From Alteromonas salexigens (lineage in GTDB: Bacteria; Pseudomonadota; Gammaproteobacteria; Enterobacterales; Alteromonadaceae), in assembly GCF_025628895.1 (NCBI RefSeq), contig NZ_JAOTJC010000005.1, positions 62,001 through 126,000 on the forward strand: 64,000 bases of DNA. Reading direction: 5' to 3'. This document shows, piece by piece, positions 28,719-38,583 of this stretch. Every line of letters begins with the position of its first letter. Position 1 is the stretch's first letter. Below the pieces are notes generated by a model that was given only the letters and a program-made list of their open reading frames with translations, searched no databases and was not told where the DNA came from. The translations under genes and the position numbers were made by a program.

Positions 28719-29985
28719 ATTGGTGACGCTTGCGGGTGAAAACCCCATATAACACTGCGCCAACGACACACTCCCCCACCAGGAACCACCAGGCCTGTTG
28801 ATCAGACTGGGCTACCGACCACCCGCAGGTGACAAGGGCCAGCACTGGTATAAGGTAACGGGTCACGCGGCTGGTGACAGAACGGGAACCCGGCCACTGA
28901 CGCTGTAACTTCAGCAATGCCAGAATGCAAATCGCGTACACCAGCAGCCGCGCCAGTACGCTGGCTATAGCCAGCCACACAAAGCTACCACTTACCGCCA
29001 TGACCGCCGCAAATACACACAATAAACCAATGGACACATCCGGGGTGGCGAACCTGGGATGAATGCGGGCCAGGATTGCCGGCAGCGTGCCTTCCTGAGC
29101 CATTGCAAAGGTGAGCCGCGAGGTGCTGATACTGTTGGCCAGTAAGTTACCCGCCACAGACACGACGGCGGTGAGTGTCATGATCATGGCCCCGACCGGG
29201 CCGAACAGCGCGTTTGCCAGTGCAATCAGTGGTGCATCATCAGGGGGGAGCGGGCCCATGACCTGCCAGTACACGTATTGCACCAGACAGTAGAAGACCG
29301 CAATGGCAATGACTGTCAGCATGAGTGCGCGAGGAATAGTGCGTGCAGGGCGTTGGGTTTCCCCGGAGGTGACCACCACGGTTTCAAAGCCGATGAAAGC
29401 ATATAAGGTTAATAACGCACCGGTGCCCAGGGTGCCCAGTTCCGGTAACTCAATGGCAAGAGGCCGTGAGGGCATTTGGTACCATCCCACCCCAATCAAT
29501 AATAAAAACGGCAGTAGTTTTAGTACTGTAATGGCATCGAGTGTACGAATAGCGCGGCGCACGCCGGTTACATTCACCACGAACAACAACAGGCTAAGCA
29601 CTAAAATGGCAGTGACTTCGCCCATGGGCAGTTGCAGTTGCGGCCACACATAGCCAGCATACAACAGTAGCACATGCATGTTGGCCGCAATGGCTGTAGA
29701 CCGCGCCAGATAATACAACCAGCCGGTCTGAAAAGCCGCGAAGCGTCCAAAGGCTGCCTCACTGTATACTGTCGGGCCCCCGGTTCTGTGCAGGTGGGTA
29801 GCCAGCTGCCCAAAGCACCATACAATGGACAACATGAGGGCGCCAAACAGTAAAAAGATCCACGGGCTGGCGGCCCCCAACGTGGCGGCCATTTTGGCTG
29901 GCAAGGCAAAGATCCCTGCGCCAATCAGACCATTGAGCACCAGAAAGCTGGCACCCATAAAACCGATATTACGTTTTAGATCCAC
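28717..29985 (-). CDS. APC-family amino-acid permease
   Basis: A 422-residue inner-membrane protein with about twelve helices of the APC superfamily. NGLIGAGIFALPAKMAATLG is the first-helix substrate-binding signature and YAFIGFETVVVTSGETQRPARTI... begins the helix-6 region. It is the last gene of a minus-strand operon after a dehydratase and an amidohydrolase, starting 18 bases after the amidohydrolase. This suggests uptake of an amino acid or amide handled by those enzymes. The exact substrate is unknown. Confidence 0.88.
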   Translation of the reverse strand: MDLKRNIGFMGASFLVLNGLIGAGIFALPAKMAATLGAASPWIFLLFGALMLSIVWCFGQLATHLHRTGGPTVYSEAAFGRFAAFQTGWLYYLARSTAIAANMHVLLLYAGYVWPQLQLPMGEVTAILVLSLLLFVVNVTGVRRAIRTLDAITVLKLLPFLLLIGVGWYQMPSRPLAIELPELGTLGTGALLTLYAFIGFETVVVTSGETQRPARTIPRALMLTVIAIAVFYCLVQYVYWQVMGPLPPDDAPLIALANALFGPVGAMIMTLTAVVSVAGNLLANSISTSRLTFAMAQEGTLPAILARIHPRFATPDVSIGLLCVFAAVMAVSGSFVWLAIASVLARLLVYAICILALLKLQRQWPGSRSVTSRVTRYLIPVLALVTCGWSVAQSDQQAWWFLVGECVVGAVLYGVFTRKRHQ

Positions 29986-30003
29986 CCGGAACGCCTCGTT
30001 GTG

Positions 30004-31656
30004 TTATTGGCCGCTGGCCTCAAAAACTTTGTCACCGGCAAGGTAGGTCTGCAGTACTGTTGTTTTCCACAACTCGGTCGCCGGGATCGCAAAGATGTCC
30101 TGATCAACCAGAATAAAGTCTGCCCATTTTCCTTCTTCCAGGGTGCCAATGCGCTTTTCCATATGACCTGCATAGGCAGCATCAAGGGTAAAGCCTTTAA
30201 AAGCCTGCTTGAGCGTCATGGCTTCATGGGCATACCAACCTTTTACTGGCTGATTGTTGCGGTCCTGACGGGTCACAGCGGCATGCAGGCCGTAGAAGGG
30301 ATTGGCTAGTTCGACCGGGAAGTCAGACCCCAGAGGAAGGGGGATCCCTGACTCCAGCAGGGTTTTCCAGGCATAGGCACCGGCCATACGATCTTCGCCA
30401 ATACGATCTTCTGCCATATTCATGTCACTGGTGGCGTGGGTAGGTTGCATGGAAGGTAAAACACCAAGCTCTGCAAAGCGGGGCAAATCAGCTACGTCAA
30501 TAACCTGAGCGTGTTCAATGCGGTTGCGCAGAGCCTTGCCGTCGGTTTGTTTGAACGATTTTTCAAACTGGTTTAACGCAAGGTGGTTAGCACGATCGCC
30601 AATGGCATGGAAGTTCAGCTGAAAGCCGGCATCCAGCACCGTATTAAATAGCGACGCAAATTCCTCAGGCTGGGTAACCATCAGACCTTCCTGATGGGGC
30701 GCATCAGAGTAAGGTGCCAGCAGTGCCGCGCCGCGGCTGCCTAAGGCGCCATCACCGTACGCTTTTACCGAGCGAATGTGCAGGAAGTCCTGTTTACCGA
30801 TCACCGGGCCATTGGCCAGCAGTTGATTTAAGTCCGGATCCGTGGCGGCAATCATGGCGTAAATCCGCACTGGCAGGGCCTCTTCTACCGCCTGTTGCAG
30901 GTAGAAGTCGTATACCGCATGACTGATTCCGGCGTCGTGCATGGCCGTGACACCCTGTGACAAGAGGTGCTGGCCCGCGGCGTCAAGCTGCGCAGCATAC
31001 TGCTTTGCACTGGCTGCCGGCATACGGCTTTCAACCAGAGCCATGGCGTTATCGATTAATACGCCGGTTGCTTTGCCGTCCATATCGCGAACAATTTTTC
31101 CGCCCGCGGGATCCGGCGTGTCCTTATTGATACCTGCCAGTGCCAGGGTCTGGCTATTGGCCCAGCCGGCGTGGCCATCAACACGAGTCAACCAGACGGG
31201 TCGGTCACTAATTTTCTCATCCAGCACGGACGCGGTAGGGAACGCTCGATCAGACCACAGCTCCTGATTCCAGCCGCGACCGGTTATCCAGCGCTGCTCG
31301 GGGTTAGCGAAGGCGTAAGCGGCCACCGTTTCGGCTGCTTCGGCGGCAGAGGTACTGTCGCGCAAATCCACTTCTAACAAATTAGCGCCTAGGCCGAGGA
31401 GGTGACCATGGGCATCAATCAGACCCGGGAGCAGGGTTTTACCGCCGCCATCCAATACCCGATCGGTCTGCTGTGAGCCACTGACATTTAATCCGGCCAC
31501 TTTGCCGTCTTCTACCAGCATATTGCTGAAGGTGATCAGGTCACCCTCTGCATTGAGGGTATAGCCGTTGACGTCTTTGACCAGCAGGGTATCTGCCAGC
31601 AGACTGACCGGGCTGAGTAGCAAAGCGGTAAGCAGGGTGCGAAATCGAATGGTCAT
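30004..31656 (-). CDS. Exported amidohydrolase, YtcJ/AepA-like
   Basis: A 550-residue metal-dependent amidohydrolase with a signal peptide (LLTALLLSPVSLLADT). LLPGLIDAHGHLLGLGANL holds the metal-binding HxH, LNFHAIGDRANHLALNQFE and RIEHAQVIDVADL contribute the next histidines, and PLPLGSDFPVE the aspartate. TLEEGKWADFILVD is the typical C-terminal sandwich. Its ATG overlaps the dehydratase stop (ATGA), so translation is coupled. Homologues cleave N-acyl or amide bonds; a periplasmic deacylation step before uptake is an inference. Confidence 0.9.
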   Translation of the reverse strand: MTIRFRTLLTALLLSPVSLLADTLLVKDVNGYTLNAEGDLITFSNMLVEDGKVAGLNVSGSQQTDRVLDGGGKTLLPGLIDAHGHLLGLGANLLEVDLRDSTSAAEAAETVAAYAFANPEQRWITGRGWNQELWSDRAFPTASVLDEKISDRPVWLTRVDGHAGWANSQTLALAGINKDTPDPAGGKIVRDMDGKATGVLIDNAMALVESRMPAASAKQYAAQLDAAGQHLLSQGVTAMHDAGISHAVYDFYLQQAVEEALPVRIYAMIAATDPDLNQLLANGPVIGKQDFLHIRSVKAYGDGALGSRGAALLAPYSDAPHQEGLMVTQPEEFASLFNTVLDAGFQLNFHAIGDRANHLALNQFEKSFKQTDGKALRNRIEHAQVIDVADLPRFAELGVLPSMQPTHATSDMNMAEDRIGEDRMAGAYAWKTLLESGIPLPLGSDFPVELANPFYGLHAAVTRQDRNNQPVKGWYAHEAMTLKQAFKGFTLDAAYAGHMEKRIGTLEEGKWADFILVDQDIFAIPATELWKTTVLQTYLAGDKVFEASGQ

Positions 31657-32666
31657 TCTTGTGGTTCCTGTTGCGAAATTATAGGGGGTTGTTGCAGGTA
31701 ATCGGTCGCCCAGATCTTTTGCATGCTGGTCTGACTGATATTACCACCTGACAGCATCACTACGGCCGTGTGCCCCGGCGGCGTATTCACTGCCCAGGCG
31801 GCAACGGCCGCCATTGTCATGGCACAGGTGGGCTCAATATGTAGCTTTAGCAGGTGATGCAGCCACTGTGTCCAGTAGGCAATCTGTACTTCGTCGACTT
31901 CATAGAAGTCATCCAGCTGTTGCAGAAGCGGAAACGTATGGGTACCGACACTGGGTGTAGCGGCACCATCGGCCAAAGTGTCCGGTGAGCCCTCCAGCGT
32001 TTCAATCTGGCCGGACTGCAGCGACCGCGCGGCATCATTGGCCGCCATAGGTTCTGCCCCGATGACCCGGGCATCGGGCATGAGTGCACGGGTGGCCAGC
32101 AAGGCGCCACTTAGCAGACCGCCCCCGCCACAGGGCGCAAAGACGGCATCGACCTTACCTGCGTCATGCAGTGCTTCCAGTGTGGCTGTGCCCTGGCCAG
32201 CAATAATATCCGGGTGGTTGTAGGGAGGGATCCATACCGTGCCCGGGGTTTCCGCGGCTTTGGCGACGGCGGCATCGGCCTCCGGGCGGGTAGGATATAC
32301 TCGCAGCTCTGCGCCGTAACTGCGGGTGGCCGCAGCTTTCACAGCAGAAATATTGTCCGCGGAATAAATGGTCGCCGGCAGGCCATACAGACTGGCCGCT
32401 TTGGCGACAGCCTGCGCATGATTGCCTGAGCTGTTGGCCACTACCCGTTCGGGGAGTGCATCCTGCTCTGCCAGGTGCGCCAGAAAATTACTGGCGCCGC
32501 GCAATTTGAAAGCCCCGGTGGTTTGCAGGCACTCCGCCTTGAATAACACCCGTTGTCCCAGCCAGTCATTTAATAGGCGGGATTCCAGCAGCGGGGTGTG
32601 CTGAACCATACCGGCAATGCGCTGAGCGGCCGCTTCCACATCGGCAAAGGTCGTTAACGCTGTCAC
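31653..32666 (-). CDS. PLP-dependent threonine/serine dehydratase
   Basis: A 337-residue fold-type II PLP enzyme that deaminates threonine or serine to an oxo acid. I chose the GTG at 32666 because AAGGAAAGG lies just upstream, and the longer frame to 32855 encodes unlikely sequence. TGAFKLRGASNFLA holds the PLP lysine, VANSSGNHAQAVAKAA the serine-rich ring, and APCGGGGLLSGALLA the phosphate loop. The regulatory C-terminal domain of biosynthetic IlvA is absent, suggesting a catabolic or racemase-like role. It leads the three-gene operon. Confidence 0.9.
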   Translation of the reverse strand: MTALTTFADVEAAAQRIAGMVQHTPLLESRLLNDWLGQRVLFKAECLQTTGAFKLRGASNFLAHLAEQDALPERVVANSSGNHAQAVAKAASLYGLPATIYSADNISAVKAAATRSYGAELRVYPTRPEADAAVAKAAETPGTVWIPPYNHPDIIAGQGTATLEALHDAGKVDAVFAPCGGGGLLSGALLATRALMPDARVIGAEPMAANDAARSLQSGQIETLEGSPDTLADGAATPSVGTHTFPLLQQLDDFYEVDEVQIAYWTQWLHHLLKLHIEPTCAMTMAAVAAWAVNTPPGHTAVVMLSGGNISQTSMQKIWATDYLQQPPIISQQEPQE

Positions 32667-33012
32667 TGCCTTTCCTTTTTGTTTGAATAAGTTATCTCTT
32701 GCTACCCTACCACCTGGCGGGCGAGCGCGCGACTGCCACTGTAGGAAGAACACGGTAAAATTACCAATTTCGCCGATGACCCGTTTGCGTCGGGTCTGCA
32801 ACAGGACATGTGAATTATGCATAAAATGTGGCTTGGCTATTTTTTCATCTGCCATTTAGTGGCTAAATTTGCTTTACTGGTAACACCGTAAAGCAACATT
32901 ATGCAGCTTCATGACGAAGCTTGCTTAATAATAGCCAGTGGGTCAGCCATGAAACTGCTTCGAGAATTGCAGCGAGTGACGGGTACTTAATAACCAGATA
33001 GGGAATAATACC
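32667..33012. other. Divergent promoter region, dehydratase / PH-like gene
   Basis: This stretch separates divergent genes. A 6-base inverted repeat (AGCTTC/GAAGCT around 32909-32925) and AT-rich sequence are visible, but no tRNA, small RNA or credible gene. It must hold both promoters; none could be defined with confidence. Confidence 0.4.
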
Positions 33013-33387
33013 ATGGGACTTTTTGATACATTGTTGGGTAACGCCAGCGAAACCGATGTGGCGGCGGTACAGGAGGAACTGGCGCCGGTGCTGGGGAACG
33101 GCGAACAGGTGGTAGCGGCTTATCGGCTGGTGCGGGATTTAACCGTATTTACCACCGCCCGTTTGATTCTAATTGACAAGCAGGGGCTGACTGGCCGCAA
33201 AGTCAATTATCATTCCATTCCTTACCGCGCCATCACCCAATTTATGGTGGAAACGGCAGGGCGTTTTGATGCCGACTCTGAGCTAAAAATCTGGGTATCT
33301 GGGCAGGGGGCGCCGGTGGAAGTGGAGCTGAGTAAATCTTCGGCGCAGCAGGTGCAGAAAACGCTGGCCGATCAGTTATTCGGTTAA
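33013..33387 (+). CDS. PH-like domain protein (bPH/DUF1696 type)
   Basis: A 124-residue cytoplasmic protein with the bacterial pleckstrin-homology-like pattern: LGNGEQVVAAYRLVRDLTVFT, TARLILIDKQGLTGRKVNY and SIPYRAITQFMVETAG, then a short C-terminal helix. The family has no settled function. The whole domain fills the protein and there is no signal or membrane segment. It is monocistronic, followed by a hairpin shared with the S8 gene. Confidence 0.8.
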   Translation: MGLFDTLLGNASETDVAAVQEELAPVLGNGEQVVAAYRLVRDLTVFTTARLILIDKQGLTGRKVNYHSIPYRAITQFMVETAGRFDADSELKIWVSGQGAPVEVELSKSSAQQVQKTLADQLFG

Positions 33388-33420
33388 CCGTAAAAGATAC
33401 GCAAAGCTATCTTCAGATAT

Positions 33421-33444
33421 AAAAAAGCGGGCAACCGCCCGCTT
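33421..33444. terminator. Terminator between PH-like gene and S8 peptidase
   Basis: Stem AAGCGGGC / GCCCGCTT with loop AACC. The preceding A run gives a U tract on the minus strand, so it chiefly serves the subtilase transcript. Confidence 0.85.
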
Positions 33445-33472
33445 ATGCGTTTTTGTTTCTGGCCCGTGGTAT

Positions 33473-35314
33473 TTAGAACACTACGGTCACAGTAGCAGAA
33501 CAGGTAGTCGTGCCTGCTTCACACACCTGGTAGTCGTAGACACCGCCACCTTTTTTATTCAGTGAATCGGTGTAGGCGCCATCGTTGGCCGTAGTAGTAA
33601 TTACGCTGCCGTCACGATAGATGTCAACGTCGTTACCCGTGGCATTTGACCAGCTCAGATCGACGGTCTGCATGCCTTTGACTTTATAGCCGTTCGCTGT
33701 CAGCGACAGGTCGCTACCGCCACCTGTGCCGCCACCGCCGCTACCACCGCCGGCGCAGCCGTTTGCGGTCAGGTAATCATTGGCGTCAGCCGCCTGTACA
33801 ATACCATGGCCGAAGTACACGTCTTTACCCGCGGCTCCCGCATCACGAGCGGTGGCTTTCAGTGCAGAGCGGATTTCCTCACCCGTACAGGTGGGGTGAT
33901 TTGACCACACCAGCGCAGCCACGCCTGCTACCGCAGGTGTCGCCATAGACGTACCGCTCATATAGCCGTAATCGCTGGCACCAATACTGATATCCACCGT
34001 AGTCGCCGCCAGCAGTTGTGCACGGTCTTCCTGCGCAGCACCTACAGCAGGGATGGTGGTGTCATTCGTTTCACCTAAGGTACCATACAGCATACCGGGT
34101 TCGTTGTTGATCACGACCGCGCCAACACCACCGGACTGCTCACAGTTATTTACCTTGTCGTAGAATGAAATGCTGCCACGGTCAATTAAACAAACTTTGC
34201 CCGAGGCATTGGTATCAACGCTATCGCCGATGCCCATAAAGTACGTAGTGGCGCTGGCTGTGCCGGCATTTTCCATGGCCGACGCAGCGACACCCGCACC
34301 GTCCGCGGTCATTGACGCCATAGTGGCGCCGCCCGCTGGGTAGGTGGACAGGGTATCAACACCACCGGCAGTGACTTCTACACAAATGGTTTCATCAGAG
34401 GTGGCATTTTTGCCCCGTCCTGAAGTGCATGACGGATATTGTGAGAAGCTAGCAATATTGTCATCGGCGTCGTTGGCACCAATCATCATAACAGCTGGGT
34501 AGCCGGCAGGATAAGAACGGACGTTGTTGCCGTCGTTACCGGCAGCAGCCACTACGAAGCCACCGTTGTTTACGAAGTCAATAAAGGCATTCTCTTCGGT
34601 GCTGTTGGCACCGCCGCCGCCCAGACTCATGTTAATGATGTTTGCACCCGCATCAGCACATTTTTGTGCAGCATAAGCGAGGTCAGAAGAATAACCCCAG
34701 CCCTCAGCGTTAAATACTTTGATGATGTGCATATCCACGCCAGGCGCCATGCCGATCACGCCATAGCTGTTATCCGCAGCGCCAATAGTGCCGGCCACAT
34801 GGGTACCATGCGGGCCACCGTTATCAAACCAGTTGCCGGTGCCGGGATCGTTGTCGCCGGTAATGCGGCTCCACACGAAATCCGGGTTAGAGCTATCAAG
34901 ACCAGAGTCGATCACACATACCTTCATACCGGCATTGGCGTCGAAAGTGACCTGGTTGGCCTGGGCCTGGTAAACCGCATAGGGCGTGATTTGCATGGCA
35001 TCCGGATCGCCGGCGTCATCATTATAAAGTGCCATGGGACGGCGTTCGTGGTCTTGCTCAACCAGTTTTACATGAGGATTGTTCATCAATCCTTTTACGT
35101 CAGATAACGACTTTCCTGAGAATGTTGCGGCAATGAATCCATTCGCGTCAATATGAATATCTGCACCTGACTGTTTAGCCAGAGCCTTGACGATGCCTTT
35201 GCTGTTGTTATCGACCTGAATGATATATCTGTCACCGGTTTGTGCGGCGACTGAAGCAGAACCCAGAGCCAGTAGAGTGGCAGCCAGAGTAGGTTTTATA
35301 GTTGTTTTGAACAT
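33473..35314 (-). CDS. Secreted S8 subtilisin-like serine peptidase
   Basis: Exported protease of 613 residues. The start at 35314 (MFKTTIKPTLAATLLALGS) gives a clean signal peptide; an ATG nine codons upstream is possible. An I9-type propeptide spans about 26-95. The S8 triad is Asp136 (VIDSGLD), His169 (HGTHVAG) and Ser456 (SGTSMATP). A protease-associated domain is inserted at about 340-440 (VCLIDRGSISFYDK, GGVGAVVINNEPG). After a glycine-serine linker (521-535) there is a small beta-sandwich with a cysteine pair that may bind substrate or be removed on maturation. It probably degrades proteins outside the cell. Confidence 0.94.
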   Translation of the reverse strand: MFKTTIKPTLAATLLALGSASVAAQTGDRYIIQVDNNSKGIVKALAKQSGADIHIDANGFIAATFSGKSLSDVKGLMNNPHVKLVEQDHERRPMALYNDDAGDPDAMQITPYAVYQAQANQVTFDANAGMKVCVIDSGLDSSNPDFVWSRITGDNDPGTGNWFDNGGPHGTHVAGTIGAADNSYGVIGMAPGVDMHIIKVFNAEGWGYSSDLAYAAQKCADAGANIINMSLGGGGANSTEENAFIDFVNNGGFVVAAAGNDGNNVRSYPAGYPAVMMIGANDADDNIASFSQYPSCTSGRGKNATSDETICVEVTAGGVDTLSTYPAGGATMASMTADGAGVAASAMENAGTASATTYFMGIGDSVDTNASGKVCLIDRGSISFYDKVNNCEQSGGVGAVVINNEPGMLYGTLGETNDTTIPAVGAAQEDRAQLLAATTVDISIGASDYGYMSGTSMATPAVAGVAALVWSNHPTCTGEEIRSALKATARDAGAAGKDVYFGHGIVQAADANDYLTANGCAGGGSGGGGTGGGSDLSLTANGYKVKGMQTVDLSWSNATGNDVDIYRDGSVITTTANDGAYTDSLNKKGGGVYDYQVCEAGTTTCSATVTVVF

Positions 35315-35604
35315 AAATACGTCTTCTTCACTTGTTATCATTTTGCCTATTTGCCTAAATGCCGGCTTCTGCCGATCTTTTTTTGCATGTTATTCAGGCG
35401 CTAATGGGGCAAACCCCGAGCTTCAACTTACAGCATGAAAAGACTATTAACAATTTATTAATATAATGTTTAGTTATAAATGTATAAGTGTCGTTACTTG
35501 AGAGTTATTAAAATCATAAATGGTACGATGAGTGATTAGCGTCTAGGCTACAGAAATTAAGGGGTTGCGCTGCCGCGCAGTGAAATTTTGTGGAATAAGT
35601 AGAA
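35315..35604. other. Upstream region of the S8 peptidase
   Basis: No gene is supported. The part from 35430 to 35540 is notably AT-rich and should include the subtilase promoter on the minus strand. Otherwise nothing is recognised. Confidence 0.4.
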
Positions 35605-35637
35605 GGGAAAAAAAAAGCCACCTCGGCAGGTGGCTTT
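35605..35637 (-). terminator. Terminator of the S9 peptidase gene
   Basis: On the minus strand, the stem AAAGCCACCT / AGGTGGCTTT with a 4-base loop is followed by a long T run, 12 bases beyond the stop. Confidence 0.93.
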
Positions 35638-35648
35638 GATGACTTCAA

Positions 35649-37859
35649 CTACTCTGCGTTGGGATGCAGGTTTCGGTTGAAGAAGTTAGTGATGGTTTTG
35701 TACAGATGGATGCCTGTTTGCTTACCACGAATGCTGTGCTTCTTGCCTGGGTAGTCCATGGTTTCAAACGGAATCGCCAAGTCCTGCAGATGTTTATACA
35801 ACATGGTGCTGTGCGTAAACAGAACGTTGTCATCGGCCATTCCATGGTAAATCAGCAAAGAACCTTTCAGGTCTTTCGCATAGGGGAAGACCGAGGCTTT
35901 GGTGTAGGCGGCATCGTCAGTTTTGGGATTACCCATGTAACGTTCGGTATAATGAGTATCGTATAAGCGCCAGTCGGTCACCGGGGCACCGGAGACACCT
36001 GCCTTGAAATAGTCGCCGGCTTTGAACATGGTCATCAGAGTCATATAGCCACCGTAACTGTGCCCGTGCACGCCAATGCGCTCCGGGTCGACGTAAGGCA
36101 GGGTGCGCAGAAACTTAACACCGGCAACCTGATCTTCCACTTCGATACTGCCCATTTGCTTATAGATGGGATCTTCGAACGCTTTACCGCGGTAGTTAGA
36201 GCCTCGGTTATCCAGTGAAAATACCACATAGCCCTGATCTATCCAGTATTGCATGAGCAGGCCACGATTGCCGCCCCAGCTGTTGTTCACCACCTGCGCG
36301 TGTGGACCACCGTAAAGATACACAATAACCGGGTGCTGTTTTTCCAGATTCTCGGGCTTGTACAGCCGGTATTGCAGCTCGGCGCCATCGTCGGTGGTCA
36401 GGGTGCCAAACTCAGGCTTAGTCCAGCTATCCATATACGGATGAAGTGGGTGGTCATTGTCTACTTCGTTACGCTCCAGCCAGGTAATTTGCTTGCCATT
36501 CGCTTTATGCAGGCTGACCTGGTAGGGGGAGTTGACGGTAGAGAAACGGTCGATATAAATCGACGCGTCGCCACTGAAAGTGATTTGGTGGAAACCATCA
36601 CGTTCGGTGATACGGGTAACAGTGCCGCCTTTCAGCGGCGCGCTGTATAAATGGCTTTCAAGGGGGGTGTCTTTGCGGCCTGTGAAGTACACCTTGTTCT
36701 GTTCAGTGTCGACAGCCTTCAGTGAGTCGACCACCCAGTCACCAGAGGTAATCTGCGTAACTAATGTGCCGTCGTTGTTGTACAGGTAGAGGTGTTTAAA
36801 ACCATCGCGCTCTGACGCCCAGATAAACTGATCGCGATCGCTTAAAAACGTCAGATCGTCATGCAGATTCACCCAGGTTGGGCTGGACTCTGTCAGCAGT
36901 ACCGACTGCTTCTGGCTGGCCAGGTGGTAAGCCCGCAGTTCCAGTGTCTGTTGGTCGCGGGTTTGCCACTGATAAGTGAAGGTGCTGCTATCCGGCATCC
37001 AGTCGCCACGGGCGAAATAGATGTCCTGGTTTTCACCCATATCCACCCAGGTCCGTTCGCCACTGGCAATATTCTGAATGGCGAGCTTCACGGTGACGTT
37101 ATCGGTGCCTGCTTTGGGATACTTCTGCTCAATCATGTCGATTTTGTCGGCATAAATTTCTGAGCGGGTGATTACTTCTACCGGTGATTCGTCGACCCGG
37201 GTGAAGGCAATGTGGCTTTCATCCGGTGCCCACCAGTAGCCGGTCATGCGGCCCATTTCTTCCTGGGCAACAAATTCTGCCATGCCGTATTTGATGTTTC
37301 CGCCGCCGTCTTTAGTAATTGCGGTTTCTTTGCCACTGGCAATATGTTTTATGTAGACATTCTGGTCACGCACGAAAGAAATATAATTGCCTTTTGGCGA
37401 CAGTTTTATATCGGTTTCAAACGCTTCTGTATCCAGTAGTTGTTTGGCCTCTTTGTCACCAAGCCGGAAATAATACACGTCGCCGCCAAGTGGGAATAGT
37501 AAGGACTCACCATCTTCAGACCATTGGTAGCTTACAATGCCGGTGCCCGATAAACGCATACGTTCCCGGCGTGCTTTTTCTTCGTCCGACAGGGTTTCTT
37601 CACCACTGTGCAGATCATCGGAATCGAACAGCATACGGGTTTCACCGCTGGCGATGTGGTATTCCCACAAATCCAGACGCTCGTAGTCGCTGGCCTTGCC
37701 TTTCAGGAAGGTGACACGCTCGCCATTGGGCGATACCTTCAGGTTACGTGGGGCATTGCCATCTAATGAGGGAGACTCGAAAATACGCTCTATTGTGAGC
37801 GTTTGAGCCTGTATTGCTGTACTTAGCATAAGGGCTCCAAACATGAGGGCTTTCTTCAT
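35649..37859 (-). CDS. Dipeptidyl-peptidase IV-like S9 serine peptidase
   Basis: A 736-residue exported peptidase. The ATG at 37859 opens a signal peptide (KKALMFGALMLSTAIQAQ); the longer frame to 37934 crosses the divergent promoter. The N-terminal eight-bladed propeller (DPP-IV N domain, with the EEMGRMTGYWWAPDES region that binds substrate N-termini) precedes the alpha/beta-hydrolase domain. Catalytic residues lie in GVHGHSYGGYMTLM (Ser), HGMADDNVLFTHS (Asp) and PGKKHSIRG (His). The family removes X-Pro dipeptides in the periplasm, complementing the nearby subtilase in peptide use. Confidence 0.94.
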   Translation of the reverse strand: MKKALMFGALMLSTAIQAQTLTIERIFESPSLDGNAPRNLKVSPNGERVTFLKGKASDYERLDLWEYHIASGETRMLFDSDDLHSGEETLSDEEKARRERMRLSGTGIVSYQWSEDGESLLFPLGGDVYYFRLGDKEAKQLLDTEAFETDIKLSPKGNYISFVRDQNVYIKHIASGKETAITKDGGGNIKYGMAEFVAQEEMGRMTGYWWAPDESHIAFTRVDESPVEVITRSEIYADKIDMIEQKYPKAGTDNVTVKLAIQNIASGERTWVDMGENQDIYFARGDWMPDSSTFTYQWQTRDQQTLELRAYHLASQKQSVLLTESSPTWVNLHDDLTFLSDRDQFIWASERDGFKHLYLYNNDGTLVTQITSGDWVVDSLKAVDTEQNKVYFTGRKDTPLESHLYSAPLKGGTVTRITERDGFHQITFSGDASIYIDRFSTVNSPYQVSLHKANGKQITWLERNEVDNDHPLHPYMDSWTKPEFGTLTTDDGAELQYRLYKPENLEKQHPVIVYLYGGPHAQVVNNSWGGNRGLLMQYWIDQGYVVFSLDNRGSNYRGKAFEDPIYKQMGSIEVEDQVAGVKFLRTLPYVDPERIGVHGHSYGGYMTLMTMFKAGDYFKAGVSGAPVTDWRLYDTHYTERYMGNPKTDDAAYTKASVFPYAKDLKGSLLIYHGMADDNVLFTHSTMLYKHLQDLAIPFETMDYPGKKHSIRGKQTGIHLYKTITNFFNRNLHPNAE

Positions 37860-37920
37860 TATTATCTTCTTACTTTGCAGTCGGGGAATCGATTGTAGTG
37901 AATACACAGGATGATACAAG

Positions 37921-38583
37921 GTGAGTGACAACAATTCTGCAATTGTGCTGGGAGCGACAGGTCTGGTGGGACGAGAGGTCGTTGACCGGCTGCTACACGA
38001 CCCTCGCTACACCGAAGTGACCTGCCTTGTGCGCCGACCTCTGCCTGCATCGCTGTTTCACGATCCGCAGGGCAAGCTCAACCCTGTGGTTATCGACTTT
38101 GACCAGTTACAGGAATATCAGGGCTATTTCTCGGTGAACCATGTTTACTGCTGTCTTGGCACTACGCTAAAGCAAGCTGGCAGTAAAGCGGCCTTCCGAC
38201 GGGTTGATTTTGAATATGTGCACGTGGCAGCCCAGCTCACCCGCGCACAACGTTGCGATAGTTTCGTCTGGATATCCTCAGTGGGGGCGGATGCCAGCAG
38301 TAGCAATTTCTATCTGCGGGTTAAAGGCGAACTGGAAAATGCCATTATGCGTATGCCGCAGCTTCCCCATGCCTCTGCTGTACGGCCTTCATTATTGCTT
38401 GGCAAACGAGAGGAAAGCCGCGGGCTGGAATCACTGGGTCAGAGCCTGGCGCCCTTGTTCGGGCCATTGTTACAGGGGCGTCTGAAGAAATACCGGCCGG
38501 TGAGTGCCAGTGAAGTGGCCGATAAAATGATAACGTTACAGCGCTTTACCGGGAATGGAGAGAATTTGGGTGTTTCAGTGTAA
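37921..38583 (+). CDS. NAD(P)-binding Rossmann protein (HTATIP2/YbjT-like)
   Basis: A 220-residue atypical short-chain-dehydrogenase-like protein starting at GTG 37921. The cofactor loop is VLGATGLVGREVVDRLL. CLGTTLKQAGSKAAFRRVDF and SFVWISSVGADASSSNFYL match the HTATIP2/oxidoreductase subfamily; the YxxxK motif is modified to FYLRVKG. The substrate is unknown. It diverges from the S9 peptidase and its 3' end overlaps trmN6. Confidence 0.82.
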   Translation: MSDNNSAIVLGATGLVGREVVDRLLHDPRYTEVTCLVRRPLPASLFHDPQGKLNPVVIDFDQLQEYQGYFSVNHVYCCLGTTLKQAGSKAAFRRVDFEYVHVAAQLTRAQRCDSFVWISSVGADASSSNFYLRVKGELENAIMRMPQLPHASAVRPSLLLGKREESRGLESLGQSLAPLFGPLLQGRLKKYRPVSASEVADKMITLQRFTGNGENLGVSV

